This document shows positions 9,250-18,059 of a stretch of DNA of 64,000 nt, one piece after another; within the stretch, counting starts at the first letter, position 1; every line of letters starts with the position of its first letter. The translations under genes were made by a program, and so were the position numbers. The stretch lies in the NCBI GenBank assembly GCA_963831535.1, contig CAWHQP010000002.1, forward strand, positions 124,001 to 188,000. Reading direction: 5' to 3'. The notes under the pieces are model-generated. The model searched no databases and was not told the DNA's origin. It saw only the letters and a program-made list of their open reading frames with translations. This DNA is from Bog-756 sp963831535 (GTDB lineage Bacteria; Actinomycetota; Acidimicrobiia; Acidimicrobiales; RAAP-2).

Positions 9250-10470
9250 TCAGAGGGCGGCTGGAGCGATGACCATCGGAAAATAGTCGATGGACCGGAT
9301 CCCGCCGGTATAGATCAGCTCATGGCCGTCCACCACCGAGTACTCGGGGATACGTCGGTGCCACTCCCGCAGGGCCACCCGCAGCTCCAGCCGGGCCAGG
9401 TGGGAGCCCAGGCAACGGTGGACACCGCCCCCGAAGGCGACGTGGCGGTTGACCTCGCGGTCGAAACGCACGACGTCGGCGTCGGGCAGGTCGGCTTCGT
9501 CGGTGTTGACCGAGCCGATCATCACCATCACGTTGTCCCCTTTGTGGATGGGACAGCCGGCCAGCTCGGTGTCCTCCATGGCCACCCGGGCCACCCCCAT
9601 CACCGGGGTCTCCCATCGCAGCAGCTCCTCGATTGCGGCCGGAATGACTCCGGGGTCGTCGACGATCTGCTGGCGCTGCTCGGGATGTTCGCACAGGTAG
9701 GCGAACATGCAGTCCAAGGTGGCGGTCACCGTGTCCAGCCCGGCGATGAGGAACAGGAAGCAGATGTCGAGGATGTCCTCGCGGGTGAGCTTGGCCCCGT
9801 CCACCTCGGCGTCGAGGAATCGGCTCAAGATGTCGTTCTCCCGCTTCTGCTCACGAAGGTCGAGGATCTCGTTGAAGTAGTCGTAGACGGAGTCGGCGGT
9901 CTTCTGCTGGTACTCGGTGGCCTCCCGGGACCCGAAGCGGGTGCCGGTGACCACCTCGGGACGGATGATCCCGTCCTTCATGATCAAGAACCGCTGCAGC
10001 TCCTCGTAAGGAAGGCCCAACAGCGTGAGGAAGACCTCGGAGGGGAAGGGAACCGAGAACTCCTTGGCGAAGTCGATCTCCTCCTTCCCGATGAGGGCGT
10101 CGATGAGCCCGTTCACGGTGGCGGTCACCGAGTCCTCGATGAGGGCCATCTGGCGGGGGGCGAAGATGGGATCGAGGATCTTGCGGTACTTCTTGTGCTC
10201 CGGTGGGTCGATCTGCAGCGGGATCATCGGCCGGTGGTTCTTCAGGTCCACCGCGTCGGCGTTGGACGAGAAGATCTCCGGGTGACGGAAGACCTCCTCC
10301 ACCTCGACCTTCCGGGTGACTACAACGCCCGTTCCCTCGACCGGCATGACCGGCATGGCGTCCCGCAGCTCTTTGAACATGGGCTGGGGATGCCTCGCCG
10401 TGTCGGGGTCCATCGCTGCGAACGGGCTCTCGCCGCCCTCCTCGTCGGATGCAGCCGGTGTCTCATCCAT
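9250..10470 (-). CDS. Cytochrome P450
   Basis: Start at ATG 10470, with GAGGAG 7 bp upstream; 406 residues, typical of soluble bacterial P450s. The I-helix oxygen-activation motif is LFLIAGLDTVTATLD, the K-helix ExxR is EELLRWETPV, and the heme-binding loop FGGGVHRCLGSHLARLE puts the cysteine thiolate at C353. No ferredoxin or reductase gene is adjacent, so the electron partners must be encoded elsewhere. The gene is divergent from an enoyl-CoA hydratase, and a dyad in the shared 198-bp region may control both. Hydroxylation of a lipid or terpenoid acid would fit the neighbours but is inference. Confidence 0.93.
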   Translation of the reverse strand: MDETPAASDEEGGESPFAAMDPDTARHPQPMFKELRDAMPVMPVEGTGVVVTRKVEVEEVFRHPEIFSSNADAVDLKNHRPMIPLQIDPPEHKKYRKILDPIFAPRQMALIEDSVTATVNGLIDALIGKEEIDFAKEFSVPFPSEVFLTLLGLPYEELQRFLIMKDGIIRPEVVTGTRFGSREATEYQQKTADSVYDYFNEILDLREQKRENDILSRFLDAEVDGAKLTREDILDICFLFLIAGLDTVTATLDCMFAYLCEHPEQRQQIVDDPGVIPAAIEELLRWETPVMGVARVAMEDTELAGCPIHKGDNVMVMIGSVNTDEADLPDADVVRFDREVNRHVAFGGGVHRCLGSHLARLELRVALREWHRRIPEYSVVDGHELIYTGGIRSIDYFPMVIAPAAL

Positions 10471-10531
10471 GTACGCTCCTCGTGCCCTGAAATTGGCGTT
10501 CTCATGATGGCACATACGTCATCTTCGAGCG

Positions 10532-10541
10532 AACGATCGTT
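10532..10541. promoter_or_regulatory. Operator-like palindrome between P450 and enoyl-CoA hydratase
   Basis: AACGATCGTT is a perfect 10-bp dyad. In its context, GAACGATCGTTG, one more base pair extends the symmetry on each side. It sits 62 bp upstream of the P450 start and 128 bp upstream of the hydratase start. Dyads of this shape are common TetR-family operators in actinobacteria. No regulator gene is adjacent, so the assignment is only by shape and place. Confidence 0.4.
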
Positions 10542-10668
10542 GGGCGCGGTCCGACGGTCGCACCACCACCCGAGCACCATCACCACCCGAAAGGACGCGG
10601 ACCACCGTGACAACCAGGCCCCACCAGTCCGCCCACCGGCTCACCACGGCAACAGGGAGGTCGCCAGG

Positions 10669-11442
10669 GTGCTGGTGATCCGTGAGCGAACCGGCCTGAT
10701 CGAGACCCTCACCCTCAACCGGCCCGAGGCGGCCAACTCGCTCAACCCACCGCTGATGGCCGAGTTGGGCACCGCCCTGCACGAGATCCTCCTGGACGTC
10801 GACATCCGGGCCGTGGTGGTCACCGGGGCCGGCGAGCGGATCTTCTGCGCCGGCATGGACCTCACCGCCCTCGGGGGCTTCGACACCGATCCGGAGACCT
10901 GGGAGGACCCCGACGGGGCACGGACCTTGTTCGGGTTCCTCGACGGCAGCTACGAGAAACCGCTGATCGCCGCGGTCAACGGTGCCGCCGTGGGTGGAGG
11001 GTTGGAGGTGGTCATGGCGTGCGACCTGGTGGTGGCGGCCGAGCATGCCCGTTTCGGTCTTCCGGAGGTCAAACGGGGCCTGTTCGCCGCGGGCGGGGGC
11101 ACCCGACTGTCCCAACGGATCCCCCAGGCCCTGGCGCTCGAGATGGGACTCACCGGCCGGCTCATCGGGGCCGAGCGCGCCGCCCAGTTCGGGCTGGTCA
11201 ACCACGTGGTGCCGGCCGCCGAGCTGATGGTGGCGGCGGCCGCCCTGGCCGGTGAGGTGGCGGCCAACGGGCCGCTCGGCGTCCGGCTGACCAAGCGTCT
11301 GATGCGTCGGGCCGCCGATCAGGGTTCTTCCCACGGCCGAGCCACCGCCGAGGAGAACCGCGCCATCTTCGGGAGCGACGACGCCCGTGAGGGCGCGTCG
11401 GCCTTCATGGAGAAGCGCGACCCGGTCTACCGGGGGCGATGA
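10669..11442 (+). CDS. Enoyl-CoA hydratase (crotonase family)
   Basis: Start at GTG 10669, with AGGGAGG about 8 bp upstream; 257 residues, the usual length. Crotonase features appear in order: LTLNRPEAANSLNPPLMAE, the first oxyanion-hole segment GAGERIFCAGMDLTAL, then NGAAVGGGLEVVMACDLVVA and LPEVKRGLFAAGGGT carrying the second oxyanion position and the catalytic glutamate region. The C-terminal helix ends GASAFMEKRDPVYRGR, as expected. The enzyme would hydrate trans-2-enoyl-CoA in beta-oxidation. Its stop overlaps the start of the next acyl-CoA synthetase by 4 bp (ATGA), so the two are translationally coupled. Confidence 0.92.
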   Translation: MLVIRERTGLIETLTLNRPEAANSLNPPLMAELGTALHEILLDVDIRAVVVTGAGERIFCAGMDLTALGGFDTDPETWEDPDGARTLFGFLDGSYEKPLIAAVNGAAVGGGLEVVMACDLVVAAEHARFGLPEVKRGLFAAGGGTRLSQRIPQALALEMGLTGRLIGAERAAQFGLVNHVVPAAELMVAAAALAGEVAANGPLGVRLTKRLMRRAADQGSSHGRATAEENRAIFGSDDAREGASAFMEKRDPVYRGR

Positions 11443-13013
11443 ACGAGACCGGCGGGAACGCCGCTCCGGCCGCCGAACACCACCTGGGCTACCGGGCCGC
11501 CGTCCAACCCGACCGCCCGGCCGTCATCATGTCGGGGTCCGGCGAGGTGACCACGTATGGCCAACTCGACCAGCGGTCGAACCGCCTCGCCCATGTGCTG
11601 CGGTCGGCCGGACTGCGCACCGGTGACCACCTGGCCCTCATGATGGAGAACAGTGCCGCACTCTTGGAGGTGACCTGGGCCGCCCAGCGGTCGGGCCTCT
11701 ACTACACCGCCCTCAACAGCCACCTCCGCCGGAACGAGGTCCAGCACATCCTCGACGACTGCGGGGCGGTGGCCTTCGTGGTCTCCGCCCGCCTCGGGGA
11801 CGTGGCCGGCCGGTTGGACCTCGACCGGACCCGCCTCCGGGTGGTCGTCGGGGGCGAGCTCGACGGCTTCGAACCCTACGACGAGGTCCTGGCCCGGGGA
11901 CAGGCGACGCCGATCGACGACGAGGCCGAGGGACGCGAGATGCTCTACTCCTCGGGAACCACCGGTGTCCCCAAAGGAGTCCGCAAGACGCTGACCCCGG
12001 GGCCGCCGGGTGATCCCCAGGCCGCCTCGGTCCAGATCGCCGTGAACATCGGGGCCCGGGGCATCGGGTCCGACACCGTGTACCTGTCCCCCGCCCCCCT
12101 CTACCACTCGGCCCCCCTGGTCTACTGCATGGCCACCCACCGACTCGGGGGGACCTGCGTGGTCATGGAGTCCTTCGACGCCGCCCCGTGCCTCGCCGCC
12201 ATCGAGCGCTACCGGGTCACCCACGCCCAGTTTGTGCCGACCATGTTCACCCGCATGCTGCGGCTGCCCGAGGAGGAGCGTCGGTCGTTCGACCTGTCCA
12301 GCCTGACCTGGGCCGTCCACGCCGCCGCTCCCTGTCCGGTGCCCGTCAAGCAGGCGATGATGGCCTGGTGGGGCCCGATCATCCACGAGTACTACGCCGG
12401 CACCGAGGACATCGGGGCGTCCCAGATCGGTCCGGAGGAATGGCTGGCCCACCCCGGTTCGGTCGGACGTCCCCTGGGCGAGGTGCACATCGTGGGTCCG
12501 GACGACGAGGAGCTCCCCGTGGGCCGGGACGGCACGGTGTACTTCGCCGGCGGTCGCGAGTTCGAGTACCACAACGACCCCGACAAGACGGCCCGGATGC
12601 GCAACGCCAGGGGATGGCGCACGTTGGGCGACGTGGGTCATGTCGACGGGGACGGCTACCTCTACCTGACCGACCGGGCTTCGGACATGGTGGTCTCCGG
12701 CGGAGTCAACATCTATCCCCGGGAGGCCGAGTTGGCCCTGGCCGCCCACCCGGAGGTGGCCGATGTGGCCGTCTTCGGCGTGCCCGACGAGGAGATGGGC
12801 GAGGCCCTCCACGCCGTGGTCCAACCCGACGATCCGGCTCGTCCTCCCGACGCGGCCCAACTCGTGGCCTGGTGCCGTGACCACCTCGCCCCGTTCAAGT
12901 GCCCCCGCACGGTGGAGTTCATCGAGGTCATGCCCCGCGACCCCAGCGGCAAACTGTTCAAACGCGTGCTCCGGGACCCCCACTGGGAGGGTCGCGACTC
13001 GCACATCGTGTGA
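11439..13013 (+). CDS. Acyl-CoA synthetase (AMP-forming)
   Basis: A 524-residue ANL-superfamily ligase that overlaps the hydratase stop by 4 bp. The P-loop is MLYSSGTTGVPKGVRK near residue 170. The adenylate motif is YYAGTEDIG, where the more usual form is YGxTE. The hinge segment is WRTLGDVGHVDGDGYLYLTD, and the catalytic lysine lies in PRDPSGKLFKRVLRDPHW. It resembles the FadD-like enzymes of Mycobacterium and relatives that activate fatty or steroid side-chain acids. The hydratase-synthetase pair suggests both act on one imported acid. Substrate is unknown. An aldehyde dehydrogenase begins 169 bp downstream. Confidence 0.9.
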   Translation: MNETGGNAAPAAEHHLGYRAAVQPDRPAVIMSGSGEVTTYGQLDQRSNRLAHVLRSAGLRTGDHLALMMENSAALLEVTWAAQRSGLYYTALNSHLRRNEVQHILDDCGAVAFVVSARLGDVAGRLDLDRTRLRVVVGGELDGFEPYDEVLARGQATPIDDEAEGREMLYSSGTTGVPKGVRKTLTPGPPGDPQAASVQIAVNIGARGIGSDTVYLSPAPLYHSAPLVYCMATHRLGGTCVVMESFDAAPCLAAIERYRVTHAQFVPTMFTRMLRLPEEERRSFDLSSLTWAVHAAAPCPVPVKQAMMAWWGPIIHEYYAGTEDIGASQIGPEEWLAHPGSVGRPLGEVHIVGPDDEELPVGRDGTVYFAGGREFEYHNDPDKTARMRNARGWRTLGDVGHVDGDGYLYLTDRASDMVVSGGVNIYPREAELALAAHPEVADVAVFGVPDEEMGEALHAVVQPDDPARPPDAAQLVAWCRDHLAPFKCPRTVEFIEVMPRDPSGKLFKRVLRDPHWEGRDSHIV

Positions 13014-13182
13014 ACGGTCCGGCCCAGCTGCGGAAATGTCGCTCTCGGGTGGCGCGTTGTAGGATCTCGCCCCGGGGCAAAGAGCGTCCGATACGCCTGG
13101 TCACCGTGCAACCACCCGGCTCGATGCCGGGGGGGATGCGCAGACGGGGATTCGGTAGATCGGACCACACCACGGGAGGGTC

Positions 13183-14677
13183 ATGACCACTACAGCGTCG
13201 TCAGCCACGCAGTCGGAACTGGGGAGCGAGCACCGGATGCTCATCGACGGAGCGCTGGTCGAGTCCTCCGGCGGCACCGGGTTCGACAACATCAACCCGG
13301 CCACCGAAGAGGTGATCGGCCAGACCACCGACGCCACCGCCGCCGACATGGACCGGGCCATCGCCGCGGCCCGGCGGGCCTTCGACGAGACCGAGTGGGC
13401 CACCGACCGGGCCTTCCGCCAGCGGTGCCTCCGCCAGCTGCACGAGGCCATCGTGGGCGAACGGGAGCTGTTCCGTTCCGAGCTGGTGGCCGAGGTGGGC
13501 ACCCCGGTCATGGTCACCACCATGGCCCAGCTCGACGCCCCCCTGGAGGACGGCCTGCTGTGGCCGGCCGAGGAGATCGACCACTTCCAGTGGGAGCGGC
13601 CCCTGCCCGACAACAACGCCTTCGGTCAGCCCAGCTGGATGAAGGTGGTCAAGGAGCCCGTCGGCGTGGTCGGGGCCATCCTGCCGTGGAACTACCCCTT
13701 CGAGATCATCATCGCCAAGCTGGGCCAGGCCCTGGCCACCGGCAACTCCATGGTCATCAAGCCCGCCCCCGACACCCCGTGGAGCGCCACCCGCATCGGC
13801 CGCCTGATCGCCGAGCAGACCGACATCCCCGCCGGGATCGTCAACATCGTCCCGTCCTCGGACCACCTGATCGGCGAGCAGCTGGTGACCGACCCCCGGG
13901 TCGACATGATCTCCTTCACCGGGTCCACCGCCACCGGCCGGCGGATCATGGCTGCCGGGGCCCCCACCCTCAAGCGGCTCTTCCTGGAGCTGGGCGGGAA
14001 GTCGGCCGACATCATCCTGGAGGACGGCGACGTGGCCACCAAGATGGCCTTCCTCGGCTTCATGTGCATGCACGCCGGACAGGGCTGCGCCATGCTCACC
14101 CGAACCCTCATCCACCAGTCCCGCTACGACGAGGCCGTGGAGCTGGCCAAGGTGTCCATGGAGCAGGTCACCTACGGCGACCCCACCGACCCCGGCGTGA
14201 TCCAGGGCCCCCAGGTCAGCGCCAAGCAGCGGGACCGGGTCATGGGCTACATCGAGAAGGGGGTGGCCGAGGGGGCCCGACTGGTCACCGGTGGCCACCG
14301 GCCCGCCCACCTGGAGAAGGGGTACTTCGTGGAGCCGACCCTCTTCGCCGACGTGGACAACTCCATGACCATCGCCCAAGAGGAGATCTTCGGCCCGGTG
14401 CTGGTGCTGATCCCCTTCAAGGACGACGACGACGCCGTCCGCATCGCCAACGACAGCGTCTACGGCCTGTCCGGTGGGGTGACCTCGGCCTCGGAGGAGC
14501 GGGCTCTGGCCGTGGCCTCGCCGGATCCGGTCGGGCACGGTCTCGGTCAACGGCGGCGTCTACTACAGCCCGATGTCCCCCTTCGGCGGCTACAAGGCCA
14601 GCGGCATCGGCCGCCAGAACGGGATCGAGGGGTTCGAGCAGTATCTCGAGACCAAGACCATCGCCGTCGGGAAGTGA
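13183..14677 (+). CDS. Aldehyde dehydrogenase, interrupted by one frameshift near 14521
   Basis: The frame from ATG 13183 runs to about 14520, then continues one base later from 14522 to the TGA at 14675-14677, giving about 497 residues, normal for NAD(P)-dependent aldehyde dehydrogenases. The parts seen are the cofactor region PAPDTPWSATRIG, the Gly motif FTGSTATGRRI, the glutamate motif LELGGKSADI and the catalytic cysteine in AGQGCAMLTRT. After the shift the true C-terminus appears: SPFGGYKASGIGRQNGIEGF. One extra C in the run at 14519-14522 explains the break. As written, the gene would read on to 14778 with a false tail. Sequence error is likelier than decay, since both sides are intact. 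Confidence 0.85.
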
Positions 14678-15146
14678 CCGCGGCGGACTCGGCCGAAGCG
14701 CGCCGACTGGCGCGGGCGGCGCACGATGCTGTCATCGAGTCCGGCGACCACCTCATCCAGCAGCTGAAGCCTCCGTGACGTGCCCGACGACGACAGCGAC
14801 CTGACCATCGAGGTGGATCTCAACCCCCGGATCACCAATCCGCGGGGCGGCCTCCAGGGCGGGCTGCATGGCCACGGTGGCCGACGTGGTCGCCGGTCGG
14901 GCCGTGTTCGCCGGGGTCCCGGCCGGCTCGGTCTGCGTCACCTCCGACCTCACCATCCACTACCTACGCCCCCTGACCGTGGGACCGGGGCGGGCCCGGG
15001 CCCACGTCGTCCAGCGGGGACGGAGCCGGGCCGTGGTCAACGTGGACATCCTCGACATGGGGACGGGCCGGCAGTCGGCCACCTGCTCGGTGGCCTTCTC
15101 GATCTTTCCCGGCGACGCCGCCGCCGTGGGGGTGCTCGAGACGTAG
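14674..15146 (+). pseudogene. PaaI-like hotdog thioesterase, broken by two frameshifts
   Basis: The gene seems to start at the GTG at 14674, overlapping the dehydrogenase stop as GTGA, with MTAADSAEARRLARAAHD. It then shifts frame near 14770 (KP... to LRDVPDDDSDL) and again near 14859, where GGLQGG continues as LMATVADVVAGRAVFAG. The last part, LTIHYLRPLTVGPGRARAHV and SATCSVAFSIFPG, is the classic hotdog-fold core of PaaI/YdiI thioesterases, which hydrolyse acyl-CoA. Each shift is explained by one extra C. Joined, the product would be about 157 residues, normal for the family. The coding quality between shifts argues for sequence errors. Confidence 0.65.
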
Positions 15147-15229
15147 CCGGCGGGCCGGCGATCGGTACGGTAGTCCTTGGCCGGCGCGTCAGCCGGTGGG
15201 GGCTCCAGGAGCGAAAGGGGTGCCAGGCG

Positions 15230-16613
15230 GTGAGTACCAGCACCGGGAGCGAACCGGACTCTCCGACGCCGACGGGTATGCGGGCCTCGGGGTTGCTCCG
15301 GGTCCGAACCGTGTGGATCACCGTCGTCGCCGTCGACCTCGGTGCTGATCGTCCTGATGACCGTCATCTACATCGGTTCGGTCGTCGATCCGGTGGGGCA
15401 CCTGCACGGACTGCCGGTACTGGTGGTGAACGAGGACGCCGGGGCCACCGTCGGCCCCCGCCACGTCGATGTCGGGAGCCAGGTCGTCGCGGCACTCGAA
15501 CACATCAGCTGCCGTGTCCAGCCGGCTCTCGCTTGACCCGGTCACGATGGCCGAGGCCCGGGAGCGGATGGACACGGACGGGGCCTATGCCGGTCGTCGT
15601 CCTCCCGCCGGATCTCACCGTCTCGACCCTCGCTCTGTACGGCGTGCGGGGTCGGACGGGCCCGCCCCGTCGCTGCCGACGATCCGGCTGCTCGAGAACC
15701 TGCGGGCCGGCAGCCTCGGGGTGGGACTGGCCACGGGCGTCGCCGATCCGGCGCTGACGGCGATCTCGCGTGCGGTCGGCCAGACGATCGCCGGAACAGG
15801 TTCGCCAGCCACCCCGCCCGCCAATGCCAGCGTCTCTGCGCTGCGGGCAATCCGTTCACGTTGGCCACGGTGCCCTACCGTCCGCTACCGCCCATTCGGC
15901 TCTCGGATTGAGCGCCTTCTACATCTCCCTGCTGGCCATCATGTGCGGGTTCCTGGGGGCAACCCTGATCAACACCACGGTGGACGGGGCGCTCGGCTAT
16001 GCCATGAACGAGATCGGACCGAAGTGGCAGCAGCGGATGCCGGTCCGCATCACCCGCTGGCAGACCCTCCTGGCCAAGTGGGCCATGGCCCTGGTCATCC
16101 CGCCCATCCTGGTGGGCTGTTGCTCCTCGTCGTCCATCGGCCTCCTCGAGCATGGATGCCTCCCATATCGCGTTGCTGTGGGTGTTTCTCGCGTTCGGGG
16201 CGGTGGTCATCGCCATGGGCACGCTCGTGCTCTTCGCCACCTTCGGGAATCTGGGCCAGCTGGTGGCCATGCTGGTCTTCGTCTATCTCGCCCTCGCCTC
16301 CTCGGGTGGGACGATCCCCCTGCAGGCCCTCCCGGGGATCCTGAAGTTCGCGGCCAACTTCGAGCCCCTCCGCCAGATCCTCGACGGCACCCGGTCCATC
16401 CTCTACTTCAATGCCTCGGGCACCGCGGGCCTCACCCGGGGGTTCCTCCTCGCCGGGATGGGCTTCGTCCTGTGGTTGGTGCTCGGCGTCGCCGTCACCA
16501 TGTGGTACGACCACCGGGGTCTCGACCGCATGCAGCCCGAAGTCCTGGACTACATGCACCGGTCGGCCGCGGCCTTCGCCGAGGGTCGCCACGACCCACC
16601 TCCGGTGGCCTGA
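15230..16613 (+). pseudogene. YhgE/Pip-like membrane protein, split by about nine frameshifts
   Basis: Pieces in all three frames line up in the order of a YhgE/Pip (ABC-2-like) membrane protein: start VSTSTGSEPDSP, first membrane segment VLIVLMTVIYIGSVVDP, then GHLHGLPVLVVNEDAGA, SRLSLDPVTMAEARERMD, VVVLPPDLTVSTLALYG, LENLRAGSLGVGLATGVAD, NPFTLATVPYRPLPP, LSAFYISLLAIMCGFLGATL and a multi-helix C-terminal part in 16152-16613. The joined protein has about 460 residues, with one N-terminal and several C-terminal helices. Family members are export or phage-receptor-like membrane proteins of uncertain function. Each break fits one base gained or lost in a G or C run (for example 15335, 15592, 15638, 15892). 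Confidence 0.6.
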
Positions 16614-16810
16614 TCCGGACGTGGATGCGGGACGCCCCTGCCCACGGTCCGTGACGAAATGTGCTCCCGCCGGGGCTCCGGAAAAGAATTTCGAGAAATC
16701 GCTCAAGTTTCCGGCCGCCGTGCCGATACTGCCGTAGCGGGGACCCCTCCCTGCCCCCGATCCGAGCGATCACCGGGCCCAGAATCTGCTCACCGGGGGG
16801 CCGGCGAGCC

Positions 16811-17221
16811 TCAGGGATGCTCTCCCCGGACCACCCCCGGCACCGGCACCGACCGAGCCGGTCGTGCCCGGCGGGCCGTCCGGGCGAGGAGCCGCCAGCC
16901 CAGCAGTTCCAGCCCGAGGAAGCCCAGCGCCACGGCGATGAAGGCCGCTGCCGTACCCTGGCCGGCCACCACCCGCAGCACCATCCCCACCGCCACACAG
17001 GAGATCCAGACGGTCACCCCGGTCGGGACCAGGACGCACGGCCGGCGCCAGGCCCGCGCCACGATCCAGCCCGCGGCCAGTCCGCACAGGAACGGCCAGG
17101 AGGTGCTGAACATCCCCGCCACGCTGTCCCCGTGGGCGTGCGACGCCCGCCCGATGGCCACGAAGACGAGGACGGCCACCACGTCCACGGCCCAGGCCCC
17201 GATCGCGGCTCGGCGGGACAT
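16811..17221 (-). CDS. DUF3054 family membrane protein
   Basis: A 136-residue protein starting at ATG 17221; a TTG 12 bp upstream is possible but less likely. Four hydrophobic segments are visible, beginning with IGAWAVDVVAVLVFVAIGR. The family-like motif GRASHAHG follows, then WPFLCGLAAGWIVARAWRRP, VTVWISCVAVGMVLRVVAGQ and AAAFIAVALGFLGLELLGWR. This matches DUF3054, a small actinobacterial integral membrane family of unknown function. The gene lies 22 bp downstream of an SDR gene on the same strand, so it may be the last gene of that transcript. The 197 bp between it and the YhgE-like gene hold nothing I recognise. Confidence 0.82.
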   Translation of the reverse strand: MSRRAAIGAWAVDVVAVLVFVAIGRASHAHGDSVAGMFSTSWPFLCGLAAGWIVARAWRRPCVLVPTGVTVWISCVAVGMVLRVVAGQGTAAAFIAVALGFLGLELLGWRLLARTARRARPARSVPVPGVVRGEHP

Positions 17222-17243
17222 CTCGGTCGGCAACCGGGGCGAC

Positions 17244-18059
17244 TCAGGGACGGAGGGCGGGATGGCGCTTGACCAGCATCGGCACCAGGATCCCCCGCGG
17301 GGCCAACCACCCGAAGGCGGAGGCCATCCGATTGGGCAGGCCCGGGATGACGACCGCCTTGTTGGCGTCCGTTCCCACCACCGCCTGCCTGGCCACCTCG
17401 GCGGCGGGGACCCACATCACCCGGGGCAGCGATTCGGCCGCCTCGGCGTCGGTCATCCCGGCCGCCTCGGCGAACCCGGTCTCCACCGGTCCCGGGCACA
17501 GCACGGTGGCGGTGACCCCGGTGGGACGCAGCTCGCCGCGCAGGGCGTGGGTGTAGGACAGGACGAAGGCCTTGGACGCCCCGTAGCTGGCCTGTCCGGG
17601 GAGCGGTTGGAACGCCGCCGTGGAGGCCACGTTGAGAATGGCCCCGCCACGGCGCTCCACCATCCCGGGCACGAACAGCGAGCAAAGGTGGACGACGGCC
17701 TCCACATCCGTGCGGACCAGGGCGATCTCGCGGGCCGGGTCGGAGCGGGACACCGGTCCCATGGTGGTCAGCCCGGCGTTGTTGACCAGGACGTTCACGG
17801 CCAGGGTCCGGTCCTCCAGCTCCTCTGCGATGGCGGTCCGGGAGGCCTCGTCGGTGAGATCGGCGGCGATGAACTCGGACCGGACCCCGAAGCGTGAGGC
17901 CAACTCGGCGGCCAGGTCCTTCAGCTTCTCCTCTCGCCGGGCCACCACCGTCACCCCGAGGCCCCGGCCGGCCAGGAGGCGGGCGATCTCCGCCCCGATC
18001 CCGGAGGAGGCTCCGGTCACCAGGCACGTCCGGTCGGGATGGGGGGCGGGAAGGGTCAT
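17244..18059 (-). CDS. SDR family oxidoreductase
   Basis: A 271-residue classical short-chain dehydrogenase with the NAD(P) motif TGASSGIGAEIARLLAGRG. The segments VNVLVNNAGLTTMG and ILNVASTAAFQPLPGQ and the catalytic YGASKAFVLSYTHALR follow. The arginines after the second strand (VVARREEKL) suggest NADP(H) preference. It resembles the DltE/YqjQ-type dehydrogenases of unknown substrate. The ATG at 18059 overlaps the stop of the HTH-citrate synthase gene by 4 bp, so the two are coupled. It has no membrane segment. The physiological substrate is not known. Confidence 0.87.
   Translation of the reverse strand: MTLPAPHPDRTCLVTGASSGIGAEIARLLAGRGLGVTVVARREEKLKDLAAELASRFGVRSEFIAADLTDEASRTAIAEELEDRTLAVNVLVNNAGLTTMGPVSRSDPAREIALVRTDVEAVVHLCSLFVPGMVERRGGAILNVASTAAFQPLPGQASYGASKAFVLSYTHALRGELRPTGVTATVLCPGPVETGFAEAAGMTDAEAAESLPRVMWVPAAEVARQAVVGTDANKAVVIPGLPNRMASAFGWLAPRGILVPMLVKRHPALRP

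Noticed and set aside
8674..10668. Long 5' extension of the enoyl-CoA hydratase frame across the SDR and P450 genes
   Set aside because: It runs antisense through two good genes; GTG 10669 with AGGGAGG gives a normal-length hydratase.
11427..13004. Minus-strand open frame of 525 codons opposite the acyl-CoA synthetase
   Set aside because: No recognisable motif, and the plus strand holds every expected synthetase motif in order.
13201..14550. Minus-strand open frame opposite the aldehyde dehydrogenase
   Set aside because: Composition is Gly/Asp/Val/His-rich shadow text; the dehydrogenase on the other strand is clear.
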